Positions 34,768 to 43,594 of a stretch of 64,000 nucleotides of DNA are shown here, piece by piece (the stretch's first letter is position 1; each line of letters starts with the position of its first letter). The stretch is from Kuafuiihalomonas sp050331295 (lineage in GTDB: Bacteria > Myxococcota > Kuafuiibacteriia > Kuafuiibacteriales > Kuafuiibacteriaceae): the NCBI GenBank assembly GCA_050331295.1, contig JBHJGZ010000002.1:186001-250000 (forward strand). Reading direction: 5' to 3'. The notes beneath the pieces are model-generated. The model was given only the letters and a program-made list of their open reading frames with translations. It did not search any database and was not told the DNA's origin. Position numbers and translations under genes: made by a program.

Positions 34768-36642
34768 TCAGGGCTTTGCGGGGTCCAGGTCTTCCGGCCC
34801 CCAGTCCAAACCCGGAATGCCCTCTTCGGTCGGCAGCGGGGGATAAAGGCCGTGTCGCTTCTCGAGGTGTCGAAAGACCGTCCGCGGGTCGACGCCGAGT
34901 TCGCGGGCGGTCTTGGTCCGGTTGCCTCCGTTTCGTTGGAGAACCATGTCGATATACCGAGCTTGAAAGCGCTCTTTCGCTTCCGCGAGCGGCAGGACCT
35001 CTTCCAGGTCCTCGGGTTGAATGTCGAGGTCGAGTGCGGTCAACAGATTCGATTCCGTCAACACTACGGCTTTTTCGATACGGTTCTCCAGCTCTCGGAC
35101 ATTTCCAGGCCAAGCGTACTTGCGCATGGCCAGCAGACAGGTCTTCGAAAAGCCCCGAACCGAACGTCCGTGATTGCTCACCGCCCTGGCCAAGAAGAAC
35201 TTGGCCAGGACTTCCAGGTCGTCCCCGCGCTCCCGAAGCGGGGGCAAGCTCACCTGGACGACATTCAATCGATAGAACAAATCTTCGCGAAAACCGCCTT
35301 GCTTCACCTCTTGCTCGAGGTCGCGGTTGGTCGCGGCAATCACGCGAATATCTACCGGCTCGGGGGTTGTCTCACCCACCTTGGTAACGACCCGTTCCTG
35401 GAGGGCCCGGAGTAACTTGACCTGCAGAGAGAGCGAGAGCTCTCCGATTTCATCCAGAAACAGGGACCCGGTGTGAGCAGCCTGGAACTTTCCGTCTCGG
35501 GTCCGCTCGGCACCGGTGAAGGCGCCGCGGGCATGGCCGAAGAGCTCCGACTCCAGGAGATTCTCCGGGATGGCTCCACAGTTTATGACGATGAAAGGGC
35601 CATTCCTTCTCTTCGAGTTCTCGTGCAGTTCGCGGGCTATGAGTTCCTTGCCGGTTCCCGTCTCCCCGGTGATCAGAACCGAGATATCGGTCGTCGCAAC
35701 CTTCCGAACCCTCCGAAATACTTCTTGCATGGAAGGGCAGGTGCCGACGATTCGCCCCAGGCGGGTCGTTTCCAGGGCCTTGGAGAGTTTGTCTCGCGTG
35801 GCAGTGAGCTCTTCGATCCGAGCGGCTTGCGAGAGAAGGAGGCTCGCTTGCGCCGAGAAGATCTCCAGCAGTTCCAGCGAGCCTTCGTCGAAGGCTCGAC
35901 TCACTCGATGGTTTCCTACGTACAAGAGCCCTTTTAGTGCATCGCGCTCCAACAGGGGACAGCACATGACGCTGGTCAGTTTCAAATTCACGACCGACTC
36001 GGAGGCGCTCCAGGTTTCGTCACTGAGCGCATCGGAGACGACGAGCGCCGTCTTGGTACTCATTACCCGCTTGAGAATCGAGTCGGAGAGCTGGTCGAGC
36101 GAAAGTTGTACCTCCCGACGTTCGATATGGCGGGCCGCGCGGACCACCGGACGACCCGATTCCAGCAACACCAAGAATCCCTTATCGGCATGAGTGAGGT
36201 CGAGGACGCTGTCGAGTATGGTCTCAACCAGATCGGACGTCGAAGCATTGGACAAGATGCGTTGACTGAATTCGTGGATCCGGCGGTAGGCATTGACCAC
36301 TTCTAGAGGCGGTGTATCGCGTCCAGACTGTGGTACGGTCGGGGTCCGTGGGGCCTGCTCGCTGTTGGCGTAGAACGTCATCCGAAGCCGACCGATTCGA
36401 ATCACGTCACCGTCGTCCAGGGTGCACCGCTTTTCCCGGCGGCCATTCACCACCATGTCTCGGAGCATGCCCACCACGATGATCCGGCTCCCGTCTTTGA
36501 CGAACTGGGCGTGAGTCGGTTGGAGGTCGGCGTCTGGGATCTGGATGTCGTTTTCGTCAGAACATCCGACGGTGGTGATCGGGCGGGTCAGCTCGAGCAC
36601 CTTGAGCGACTGGTCGGGCGCCTCGAGCAGAACCGCGGGCAT
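34768..36642 (-). CDS. FHA-GAF sigma54-dependent transcriptional activator
   Basis: 624-residue enhancer-binding protein. Order: FHA domain (residues 1-95; GCSDENDIQIPDADLQPTHA), GAF domain (about 115-285; ADKGFLVLLESGRPVV), AAA+ sigma54-interaction domain (about 305-530) with Walker A GETGTGKELIARELH, the sigma54-contact loop GAFTGA, Walker B-like GSLFLDEIGELSL and the R-finger region, then a Fis-type HTH (NRTKTARELGVDPRTVFRHL). FHA domains bind phosphothreonine, so the Ser/Thr kinase two genes upstream in the same operon is the obvious partner. GAFTGA is intact, so true sigma54 activation is expected. A 27-residue acidic tail follows the HTH. Confidence 0.93.
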   Translation of the reverse strand: MPAVLLEAPDQSLKVLELTRPITTVGCSDENDIQIPDADLQPTHAQFVKDGSRIIVVGMLRDMVVNGRREKRCTLDDGDVIRIGRLRMTFYANSEQAPRTPTVPQSGRDTPPLEVVNAYRRIHEFSQRILSNASTSDLVETILDSVLDLTHADKGFLVLLESGRPVVRAARHIERREVQLSLDQLSDSILKRVMSTKTALVVSDALSDETWSASESVVNLKLTSVMCCPLLERDALKGLLYVGNHRVSRAFDEGSLELLEIFSAQASLLLSQAARIEELTATRDKLSKALETTRLGRIVGTCPSMQEVFRRVRKVATTDISVLITGETGTGKELIARELHENSKRRNGPFIVINCGAIPENLLESELFGHARGAFTGAERTRDGKFQAAHTGSLFLDEIGELSLSLQVKLLRALQERVVTKVGETTPEPVDIRVIAATNRDLEQEVKQGGFREDLFYRLNVVQVSLPPLRERGDDLEVLAKFFLARAVSNHGRSVRGFSKTCLLAMRKYAWPGNVRELENRIEKAVVLTESNLLTALDLDIQPEDLEEVLPLAEAKERFQARYIDMVLQRNGGNRTKTARELGVDPRTVFRHLEKRHGLYPPLPTEEGIPGLDWGPEDLDPAKP

Positions 36643-36672
36643 CGAGGCCGCAACATACCAAGACCGCGAGCT

Positions 36673-37473
36673 TCACCAAATCGGTAAGACCTCCGGGTTG
36701 AGTTCGGGTTCTTGCGCGGGAGGCGGGACCGGTGGTTGAAGAAGGACCGCCTCCCGCTCGGACCGGATGGCATTGCTGGCTTGGACGATGCTCGCCACAT
36801 AACCGAGAACCGCAATCCCGAGCCCGACATATTGGACGGTGACCCATTGGTCGAAGGAGGGGGAGTCCGGAGGTAGTCCATCCGCTCGGACGAAGCTCGC
36901 GATGTTGAGTCCGAGGCCCACCATCTGAAGGCCGAGGAATGTGGCACCCAAGCCGGGGCGACCCAGGGCGAATTGAGGCACACCGAACGGGACCAGGCTG
37001 ACCGTCCAGTGAGGCACCTCGACCAACTGAAGCTCGACCCGCGGACGTTCGCTCTCCGGGTTCGGGCGGATCGGTTCGCGGTCCCGGAGCGCGTTGAGGG
37101 TCGGGGCCATTTGCTCCTTGATCCGAACAAAGACTTGAATCACGTCGGGGGGCACTACGAAGGGGTCCAGCTCGTGGTCGGGAGACAACAGCAGGAGCGC
37201 ACTAAACTCTTCCGCTGCATCCTCGGTGCGCCCCATGAGATGCAAGCTCACACCCAGTAGCTCCCGTGCTTCGATCGCCAATTCGTCATCGACGATGCGA
37301 GGCGGATGAAGCCACGGCCAGAGCACTTCCACGACCTTCGAGAAGTCTCGATATTCGAAAGCGTTTCGCGCGTAGCGAACGGCATCCTTCGCGGTGGGCT
37401 CGGTTATCTGTGCCATGGCTGCGGAGCCAGACATCATGACGGCGGCGAGCGCCAGCAAGCTTCCGCGAGGCAC
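36673..37473 (-). CDS. Exported membrane protein with TPR-like N-terminal part
   Basis: 266-residue protein, function unknown. A signal peptide (MPRGSLLALAAVMMSGSAAMA) is followed by a helical region with TPR character (YARNAFEYRDFSKVVEVLWP, ELLGVSLHLMGRTEDAAEEF, DPFVVPPDVIQVF), then two membrane helices, LGATFLGLQMVGLGLNIASF and VQYVGLGIAVLGYVASIV, and a Pro-rich tail. The pattern is similar to tetratricopeptide envelope proteins common in myxobacteria. It lies 19 bases after the Ser/Thr kinase gene and 30 bases before the FHA activator gene, so it may belong to the same signalling system. Confidence 0.65.
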   Translation of the reverse strand: MPRGSLLALAAVMMSGSAAMAQITEPTAKDAVRYARNAFEYRDFSKVVEVLWPWLHPPRIVDDELAIEARELLGVSLHLMGRTEDAAEEFSALLLLSPDHELDPFVVPPDVIQVFVRIKEQMAPTLNALRDREPIRPNPESERPRVELQLVEVPHWTVSLVPFGVPQFALGRPGLGATFLGLQMVGLGLNIASFVRADGLPPDSPSFDQWVTVQYVGLGIAVLGYVASIVQASNAIRSEREAVLLQPPVPPPAQEPELNPEVLPIW

Positions 37474-37492
37474 GCCCTGTGATGCTACGGCT

Positions 37493-39268
37493 TCAGGAAG
37501 AGATCCAATCCTCGATGCGTTCGGCTTCGTCTTCGGTCATGGGAATCAAGAATCTCAGTATCCCGCTGGGCAGCTTGGTGCGCCCAGAGGCGTGTCGCTC
37601 GAACAGTTGACCTTCGGAGTCCACCTCGACCGTTCGTGGTTCGAATCGTCCGAACAGGGGAAACGGCCGGTCCAGAGGCGCGGCGTCGAGGCCCAGCCGC
37701 TCCAGGATTTTCTCACGGTTTCGAACCACCTGGACGGTGTGGGTCCCTGGCTCCAGCTGCGCCGTGCCCCGAAACGCGAGATCTGCCGTGAGTACACCGT
37801 TCACATAGATGTCCGCATAGCCCCGCCCGATCTGAATCACCAACTGGGCACGGATGGGATCCTTGGCCTCCGGAGGCGAAGGCCGTCGTTCGCGAGCTGG
37901 CGTAGGGCGGGGCTGCGTACGGGCCTGCGTCGACTTCCCTTCCTCTCGCACGGGCTCTCGTTCTGCAGCGGGCGGGAGCGTATCCCCCCGATTCGTCTCG
38001 AGGGGCACGTCTTTCGGCGGCGTCGCCGGGGACGTGGGTCGGTCGGATGCCGGCGTTTCGGACGATGGTCCATCGGACGGTGTTGGGGGGCTTGCAGGCG
38101 GAGGCGCGGCCTCCAGCGGACGTTCGTTCCAGAGTTGGGTGCCCAAGCCGGCCGAGAGCGCGACCATTCCCAAAATGGCCGAGGTCCACCCCAGCTGCTT
38201 GAGCCGGCGGACCTGGTTGCGTCCGCGGGCGATGCGTTCGGCGTAGGCGAGGGCCTCCGGATGATTCGGCTCGTGCCCCAGGACTCGATTAAAAAGATCG
38301 GCGGCTTTTCCGTAGTGGCGCAGCTCGAAAGCCTCGGTTCCGGCTTGGAGCAAGCGATCCAGCATGGGGTGGACATGAGCCTCTCGAAACCCTTCCGGGT
38401 CGGTGAGCAGGTTTCGCACCATCGGCTCGGGCGGCACCAGTCCCACCAGTTCCAGTTCGTCCAAGAGCGCGGAGCGAAGAAGCGCGGCCGTCTCGAATCG
38501 CTCGTGCGGATCCGGATGGAGGCATTTGGAGAGGATTTTTGAGCATTGTCGGCCGACCTTGGGGTTGACCTGCTCGGGTCGTGGATAGTCGCCCTCCAGG
38601 ATGAGGCGAAAGAGTGCCGACGGGTGTGGCCCCTCGAACGGAAGCCGGCCCGTGGTCAGCCAGTACAGGATGGTGCCCAAAGAGAAGATATCCGCTCGCT
38701 GATCCGCGGGCCGACCGTCGATGACTTCGGGCGGCATGTGGGCGGGGGACCCGATCAGGGCGCCGGTGGCGGTCAATTGCGTGGCGCCACCGACGATCTG
38801 TGCGATGCCGAAGTCCATCAGCTTCAGCTGGCCGTCCCGCTGGATCATGATGTTCTCCGGCTTGATGTCTCGATGAAGGACGCCGGCCTTGTGGGCGTGG
38901 TCCAAGGCTTCGGCGAGCTCGCTCACCACCAGCATCGCCATCTCCGGCCACGGAAACGGGTCATGTCGATCGACGAACTCTCGAAGGGTGGGACCGTCGA
39001 TGAGCTCGGTGACGATGAAGCTCTTGGCTGCTTCGGGACCGCTGTAGTCGTAGATGGCCAGGATCGCGCGATGTTCGAGTCGCGCGACCGCCACCGCTTC
39101 ACGGTGGAACCGGTGTCGTGCTTCCTGTTGTCGCGCGAGGAAATCGTGGAGAACCTTCACCGCCACCCGGCGCGGCAGCTTGGTGTCCCGTGCTCGGTGC
39201 ACCACGCTCATCCCACCGTGGCCGAGCTCGCCCTCCAAGACGTACCGGTCGAGGGCCGCGTCGCTCAA
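37493..39268 (-). CDS. Transmembrane Ser/Thr protein kinase with PEGA-like domain
   Basis: 591-residue eukaryote-like kinase. The kinase domain (about 9-280) has the glycine loop GELGHGGMSVVH, Lys38 in VAVKVL, the catalytic loop HRDIKPEN (Asp134), DFG at 152-154 and GSPAHMPPEV in place of the more common SPxYMAPE. A short TPR-like region (310-345) precedes a membrane helix (about 352-372). The outside part has a Pro/Ser/Thr-rich linker, then a PEGA-like beta domain (YADIYVNGVLTADLAFRGTA) near residue 505. The ATG lies 3 bases after the pfkA stop. It probably phosphorylates Thr residues that the FHA activator downstream reads; this is inference. Confidence 0.92.
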   Translation of the reverse strand: MSDAALDRYVLEGELGHGGMSVVHRARDTKLPRRVAVKVLHDFLARQQEARHRFHREAVAVARLEHRAILAIYDYSGPEAAKSFIVTELIDGPTLREFVDRHDPFPWPEMAMLVVSELAEALDHAHKAGVLHRDIKPENIMIQRDGQLKLMDFGIAQIVGGATQLTATGALIGSPAHMPPEVIDGRPADQRADIFSLGTILYWLTTGRLPFEGPHPSALFRLILEGDYPRPEQVNPKVGRQCSKILSKCLHPDPHERFETAALLRSALLDELELVGLVPPEPMVRNLLTDPEGFREAHVHPMLDRLLQAGTEAFELRHYGKAADLFNRVLGHEPNHPEALAYAERIARGRNQVRRLKQLGWTSAILGMVALSAGLGTQLWNERPLEAAPPPASPPTPSDGPSSETPASDRPTSPATPPKDVPLETNRGDTLPPAAEREPVREEGKSTQARTQPRPTPARERRPSPPEAKDPIRAQLVIQIGRGYADIYVNGVLTADLAFRGTAQLEPGTHTVQVVRNREKILERLGLDAAPLDRPFPLFGRFEPRTVEVDSEGQLFERHASGRTKLPSGILRFLIPMTEDEAERIEDWISS

Positions 39269-39271
39269 GCA

Positions 39272-40369
39272 TCAGCCCCCGAATTCGACGCCCAAAGCCC
39301 GTGCCGCCTCCACCATTTCTCCATTGGGATCCACCGTCTTGGAGACACCGATGGCATCCTCGATCGGGACGCTACCGATGGTCGAGCCTTTGAGCGAGAC
39401 CATGCGTCCCCAGCGCCCCGCGCGCACCAGACCCACCGCTGCCGAGCCGTATCGGGTCGCCAGGAGCCGGTCGAAGGCAGATGGTGTTCCCCCACGCAAG
39501 AGATGACCCAAGACCGTGACGCGGGTTTCGAGGTCGGTCAGGTCCGCGATGCGGGCCGCGACCTCCGAACCGGCGCCTCCGAGGCGGGGCATGCCCCCTG
39601 AGACGTGGGGCTCGATGAAGCTCTGCGTCCCGCCCACCGGATAGGCGCCCTCGGCCACCACCACGATGGAGAAGAAGCGCCCCGCCACCTGGCGACGCCG
39701 GACTTTGTCGCAGACCCGGCCGATGTCGTACGGTATCTCCGGAATGAGGATGGCATCCGCACCCCCAGCAATCCCTGCGCAGAGTGCGATCCAGCCGCAA
39801 TCTCGGCCCATCACCTCCACAACCATCACCCGATCATGGGATTCCGCCGTGGAGTGGAGGCGGTCGATGGCTTCGGTGGCCACTTCCACCGCGGTGTTGA
39901 AGCCGAAGGTGACATCGGTCGCCGAGATGTCGTTGTCGATGGTCTTCGGAACGCCCACGACCTTCACCCCCTTCTGTTGAAGCCGGTGCGCGATGCGGAG
40001 CGTGCCGTCGCCTCCGATCACGATCAGGCCCTCCAACTCGAGAATCCTCATGGCTTCGAGGATCTCGTCGGACCGGTCGACGGTGACCCTCTGGCCGTCA
40101 GGCTGTTTGACGGGGAAGTCGAAGGGGTCTCCCCGATTGGTGGTGCCGAGTATGGTTCCTCCTTTTGAAAGAATCCCCCGAACCGAATCCCGCACTAGAT
40201 TTTGGACATCGTAAGGGTGGGAAAACAGCCCGTTGAAGCTGTCCCGGATCCCCAGCATTTCCCAGCCCAGGTCGGAAACGCCGTGCTTGACCGCCGCACG
40301 GATCACCGCGTTCAGACCCGGGCAGTCCCCGCCCCCCGTTAAGATGCCAATCCGCCTCTTGTTCTTCAC
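39272..40369 (-). CDS. pfkA: 6-phosphofructokinase, ATP type with Lys124-like residue
   Basis: 365-residue PFK that phosphorylates fructose 6-phosphate. N-terminal GILTGGGDCPGLNAVIRA, the nucleotide motif IGGDGT (Gly122 where PPi-using enzymes have Asp) and PKTIDND at 141-147 (Lys142 where classical bacterial PFKs have Gly). Gly plus Lys marks the mixed group (group III), whose characterised actinobacterial members use ATP. Other motifs: VEVMGRDCGWIAL and LGHLLRGGTPSAFDR. First gene of a six-gene minus-strand unit, with the Ser/Thr kinase only 3 bases downstream. Confidence 0.94.
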   Translation of the reverse strand: MKNKRRIGILTGGGDCPGLNAVIRAAVKHGVSDLGWEMLGIRDSFNGLFSHPYDVQNLVRDSVRGILSKGGTILGTTNRGDPFDFPVKQPDGQRVTVDRSDEILEAMRILELEGLIVIGGDGTLRIAHRLQQKGVKVVGVPKTIDNDISATDVTFGFNTAVEVATEAIDRLHSTAESHDRVMVVEVMGRDCGWIALCAGIAGGADAILIPEIPYDIGRVCDKVRRRQVAGRFFSIVVVAEGAYPVGGTQSFIEPHVSGGMPRLGGAGSEVAARIADLTDLETRVTVLGHLLRGGTPSAFDRLLATRYGSAAVGLVRAGRWGRMVSLKGSTIGSVPIEDAIGVSKTVDPNGEMVEAARALGVEFGG

Positions 40370-40461
40370 TCGGCGGCGGATGCTACCCGGCCGGGGCGAC
40401 GGTTCAAACCGCTGGCCGGTGCACGGCAGTGGGCGATGTCGTGGTGCGGCTCACAGGCCCG

Positions 40462-40490
40462 TTGACACTGCACCCACCCAAACCTAGGGA
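40462..40490 (+). promoter_or_regulatory. Candidate promoter of the acyl-CoA ligase gene
   Basis: Perfect TTGACA (40462-40467), 17-base spacer, TAGGGA (40485-40490), a weak -10 box. It lies 40 bases before the GTG start in the divergent gap to pfkA. The TTGAC-N17-TAG pattern is shared with the mraZ promoter candidate. Confidence 0.35.
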
Positions 40491-40530
40491 AGAGCCCTCA
40501 AGCCCTCGGGGCGGAACATCAGGAGAATCA

Positions 40531-42342
40531 GTGGCAGAAACCATCATCAAAGCCTTCGAAGACACGGTAGCGCGGCGTCCAGACAATGTTGCGGGTCGAT
40601 ATCGAGGAGCGGACGGGGCGTGGACCCAAAGCTCCTGGAAGGAGATGGATCACGAGCGAAAGGTGGTGGCATCAGGACTGCTCGGCGTGGGTCTGGAGAA
40701 AGGCCAGCGCGCCGTCATTCTTTCCAACAGCACCTGGCGATGGATGATCGCGGACCTGGCCATTCAGTCTTGCGGCGCCGAGACCGTACCGATCTACCAA
40801 TCCAACCTGGCCCACGAGGTGGAGTACATCGTCAACGATTGCGGGGCGGTGGTGATCTTTGCGGAAGACGCGGAGCAGTTGGCCAAGCTGAATCAGGAGC
40901 GGGCCAAGCTCGGCAACGTCCGTCGCATCATCGTGATGGACGACGCGGTCGACGGCTCCGATTGGGCCATGAAGTGGAGCGACCTCGTTCGCGACGGGGA
41001 GCAGAACCTAGCCGAACGGTCACGCACCATCGAAGAACGGACCGATGCGCTGGGTCCGGACGACGTCCTGACCATCATCTACACATCTGGCACCACTGGA
41101 AGGCCGAAGGGTGTCGTCCTTCCCCACAGCGCCATGATGTACGAGGCCAAGGCCTCCATGGAGATCGGTCTGCTGACCCCCGACGACATGGAGTTCTTGT
41201 TCCTGCCCATGGCCCACGTGTTCGCGAAAGTTCTTCAGTGCGTTTGGTTCTACGGCGGCCACGAGATGGCGATCGATGCCGACACCACCCGAATCACCGA
41301 AAACCTCAGCGTGATGCGTCCGCATGTCATGGCGTCGGTGCCGCGGATCTTCGAAAAGATCTACGCGCGCGTCGTGGCCAACGGCTTGGAAGCGCCCGGC
41401 CTCCGAGGCCGGCTCTTCAAATGGGCCCTGAACGTCAACGATCAGGTGTCTCAGCTTAAGATTGACGGGAAGCCGGTGCCCTTCGGCCTGGAGCTTCAGC
41501 TCGGATTGGCCAAACGCCTGGTGTTCTCAAAGGTGAACCAGCGCTTGAACGGCCTATTCGGTGGACGTCTCCGCTTCTTCGTGTCGGGTGGGGCGCCGCT
41601 TCCAAAGAAGATGGCTTACTTCTTCGACCACGCCGGAATCCTCATCCTGGAGGGCTATGGCTTGACCGAGACGTCGGCCGCGACGTGCGTCAACCGGCCG
41701 GAAAGCAACAAGATCGGCTCCGTAGGCAAGCCGGTTCCGGGGACCGAGGTCAAGATCGCCGAAGATGGCGAGATCCTGATCAAAGGTCCAGGCGTGATGC
41801 GGGAGTACTACAAGCGCCCGGACGCGACGGCCGAAGTGCTGCTGGACGGAGGCTGGTTTTCAACCGGGGACATCGGCACCATCGATGCCGATGGCTTCCT
41901 GCGGATCACCGACCGAAAGAAGGATCTGATCGTCACCGCCGGCGGCAAGAACGTGGCGCCGCAAAACATCGAGAACATGGTGAAGTCGTCCAACCCCCTG
42001 ATAAGCCAGGTGATGGTCCACGGCGATCGCCGCAAGTATCTGGTCGCTTTGGTCACGCTGGACCCCGACAACGCGGTTTCTTTCGGCAAAGAGCATGGCA
42101 TCAACGGCGGCTACCAAGCGGTGACACGTTCGCAGCAGGCCCGAGACTCCATTCAAGCGACACTCGACGACTGCAACGCAAACCTTGCTCGCTTCGAGAC
42201 CATCAAGAAGTTCGCGATCCTCGACGAGGACTTCACCATCGGTCACGAGCTCACGCCGACCCTCAAGGTGAAGCGCAAATATGCGAACGAGAAGTACGCG
42301 GATGTTCTGAACGCGATGTACGACGAGCGGGCCACGGACTAG
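40531..42342 (+). CDS. Long-chain fatty-acid--CoA ligase
   Basis: 603-residue AMP-forming acyl-CoA synthetase, of the long-chain FadD15/ACSL type. ATP/AMP motif IIYTSGTTGRPKGVVLPHSA near residue 190, FLPLPM-like FLFLPMAHVFAKVLQ, GAPLPKKMAYFF, the adenylate motif LEGYGLTETSAAT near 375, WFSTGDIGTID and the C-terminal DRKKDLIVTAGGKNVAPQ. The frame is open to 40429, but GTG 40531 has the ribosome site AGGAGA six bases ahead and gives the usual N-terminus (AETIIKAFEDT). Activates fatty acids for degradation or lipid synthesis. The next gene begins 5 bases after the stop. Confidence 0.92.
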   Translation: MAETIIKAFEDTVARRPDNVAGRYRGADGAWTQSSWKEMDHERKVVASGLLGVGLEKGQRAVILSNSTWRWMIADLAIQSCGAETVPIYQSNLAHEVEYIVNDCGAVVIFAEDAEQLAKLNQERAKLGNVRRIIVMDDAVDGSDWAMKWSDLVRDGEQNLAERSRTIEERTDALGPDDVLTIIYTSGTTGRPKGVVLPHSAMMYEAKASMEIGLLTPDDMEFLFLPMAHVFAKVLQCVWFYGGHEMAIDADTTRITENLSVMRPHVMASVPRIFEKIYARVVANGLEAPGLRGRLFKWALNVNDQVSQLKIDGKPVPFGLELQLGLAKRLVFSKVNQRLNGLFGGRLRFFVSGGAPLPKKMAYFFDHAGILILEGYGLTETSAATCVNRPESNKIGSVGKPVPGTEVKIAEDGEILIKGPGVMREYYKRPDATAEVLLDGGWFSTGDIGTIDADGFLRITDRKKDLIVTAGGKNVAPQNIENMVKSSNPLISQVMVHGDRRKYLVALVTLDPDNAVSFGKEHGINGGYQAVTRSQQARDSIQATLDDCNANLARFETIKKFAILDEDFTIGHELTPTLKVKRKYANEKYADVLNAMYDERATD

Positions 42343-42347
42343 GCCGC

Positions 42348-43559
42348 GTGCGTCTTTTTGCCTCCCTGGTGCTCGGGCTCGCGGCTTCGACGGCCTGGGC
42401 GGCAGACGATGACGACTTCGAAAAAGAGTACCGCAGCCGTCGAGAGGCCAAGAAGGCGGCCGAAGCGGGGTGGGAGATGGTCGAGCTTCAGCGGTTCCCG
42501 TCCACGGAGCGGTTCGTGGTGCACGAGCGGCGCCGGGTCTCCGGTGCGTCTCCCGACGAGGCGGAGCAACATCGTATTCTTCTGCTGGAGCGCCAAGGCC
42601 GGCGAATCGTCACGGTTGCCGAGCCGACCCCGGTGTCGGGCGTGGATCGGCTTCAAAGTGCTCAGCTCGCAGACTTGGTGCCCTCGTCCCCGCCGGAGTT
42701 GGTCACGATGTGGGCCAGCGATGCACCCGACGAAACCGTGGTGCGCGTTCAGGTCCATGAAGACCTGCAGCGGGAAGATGACGCGCAATGGAGCCTGCGG
42801 TTCGACCGGCAATTCTTGATCCCGAGACGACCGCCTCGCGTCGACCACGCGTACGGGGATGTAGAGCCCAAGGTGTATGTGGAGCGTACCGAACCGGCTC
42901 GCCTCATCTGGCAAAAGAAGCCGCGGACCTTGGAGGTGAAGGGCACCGGGGAGACCGAAGCACCGGTGCGACTGGCCATCGGAATCGAGCGAGAAGTCTA
43001 CGGGTGGAAAGACGGGACACGGGGTCTCGAAAGGCTTTCCGAAGCGGGGTACGTGGACTTTCTTCCAGCCCATCCTCCGGATGAGGTCTCCGCCACTGAA
43101 CAGATGGGGAAGATCTGGGGAACCGCACAGGCATTTTGGGCCACTGACGACGATTTGGGGACCGCGTGGTCCATCGAGCCTCGGCAGGTCTATGGGGGCG
43201 AGCCTTCCCTCACCATTCGGTTTCGGGAGGCGGTTCCGGTGCGGATGCTTCGCATCGTTCCCGGGTGCGGTGCGACCCCAGAGGCGTGGGAAGAGAGATA
43301 TGGACTGGGGCAGGCTCGAGTGGTTCTCGGAGGAGTCTACGACTTCGAATGGACGGAGGACGGCGCAACGCCGGCGCCTGGGGTGTGGGCCCATCAAAGC
43401 TTTCCGCTGGGCCGGGCGTTCGGACGGCAGGTGCTCACTTTCTTTCGGCATCCGCGGTCGGTGGGATGGGTGCGTCTCGAGTGGCTCGGGCACCGGCGCC
43501 CGTCCCGGCGCGGAGGGGAACCCCCGGAAGCGTGCATTGCGGAGATCAGCGTGCACTGA
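42348..43559 (+). CDS. Secreted protein with C-terminal discoidin/NADase-type glycan-binding-like domain
   Basis: 403-residue exported protein. Clean signal peptide MRLFASLVLGLAASTAWA, cut before ADDDD. The middle is acidic and beta-rich without a known family. The last 140 residues resemble F5/8-type or NADase-type carbohydrate-binding modules: AFWATDDDLGTAWSIEP, LTIRFREAVPVRMLRIVPG, VRLEWLG and the terminal CIAEISVH. Probably binds a ligand outside the inner membrane. GTG start five bases after the acyl-CoA ligase stop; 35 bases before the arginase-like gene. Confidence 0.65.
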   Translation: MRLFASLVLGLAASTAWAADDDDFEKEYRSRREAKKAAEAGWEMVELQRFPSTERFVVHERRRVSGASPDEAEQHRILLLERQGRRIVTVAEPTPVSGVDRLQSAQLADLVPSSPPELVTMWASDAPDETVVRVQVHEDLQREDDAQWSLRFDRQFLIPRRPPRVDHAYGDVEPKVYVERTEPARLIWQKKPRTLEVKGTGETEAPVRLAIGIEREVYGWKDGTRGLERLSEAGYVDFLPAHPPDEVSATEQMGKIWGTAQAFWATDDDLGTAWSIEPRQVYGGEPSLTIRFREAVPVRMLRIVPGCGATPEAWEERYGLGQARVVLGGVYDFEWTEDGATPAPGVWAHQSFPLGRAFGRQVLTFFRHPRSVGWVRLEWLGHRRPSRRGGEPPEACIAEISVH

Positions 43560-43594
43560 AGAAGGCGTACGCTTGCAAGCGAGGCCGTTTTGCC

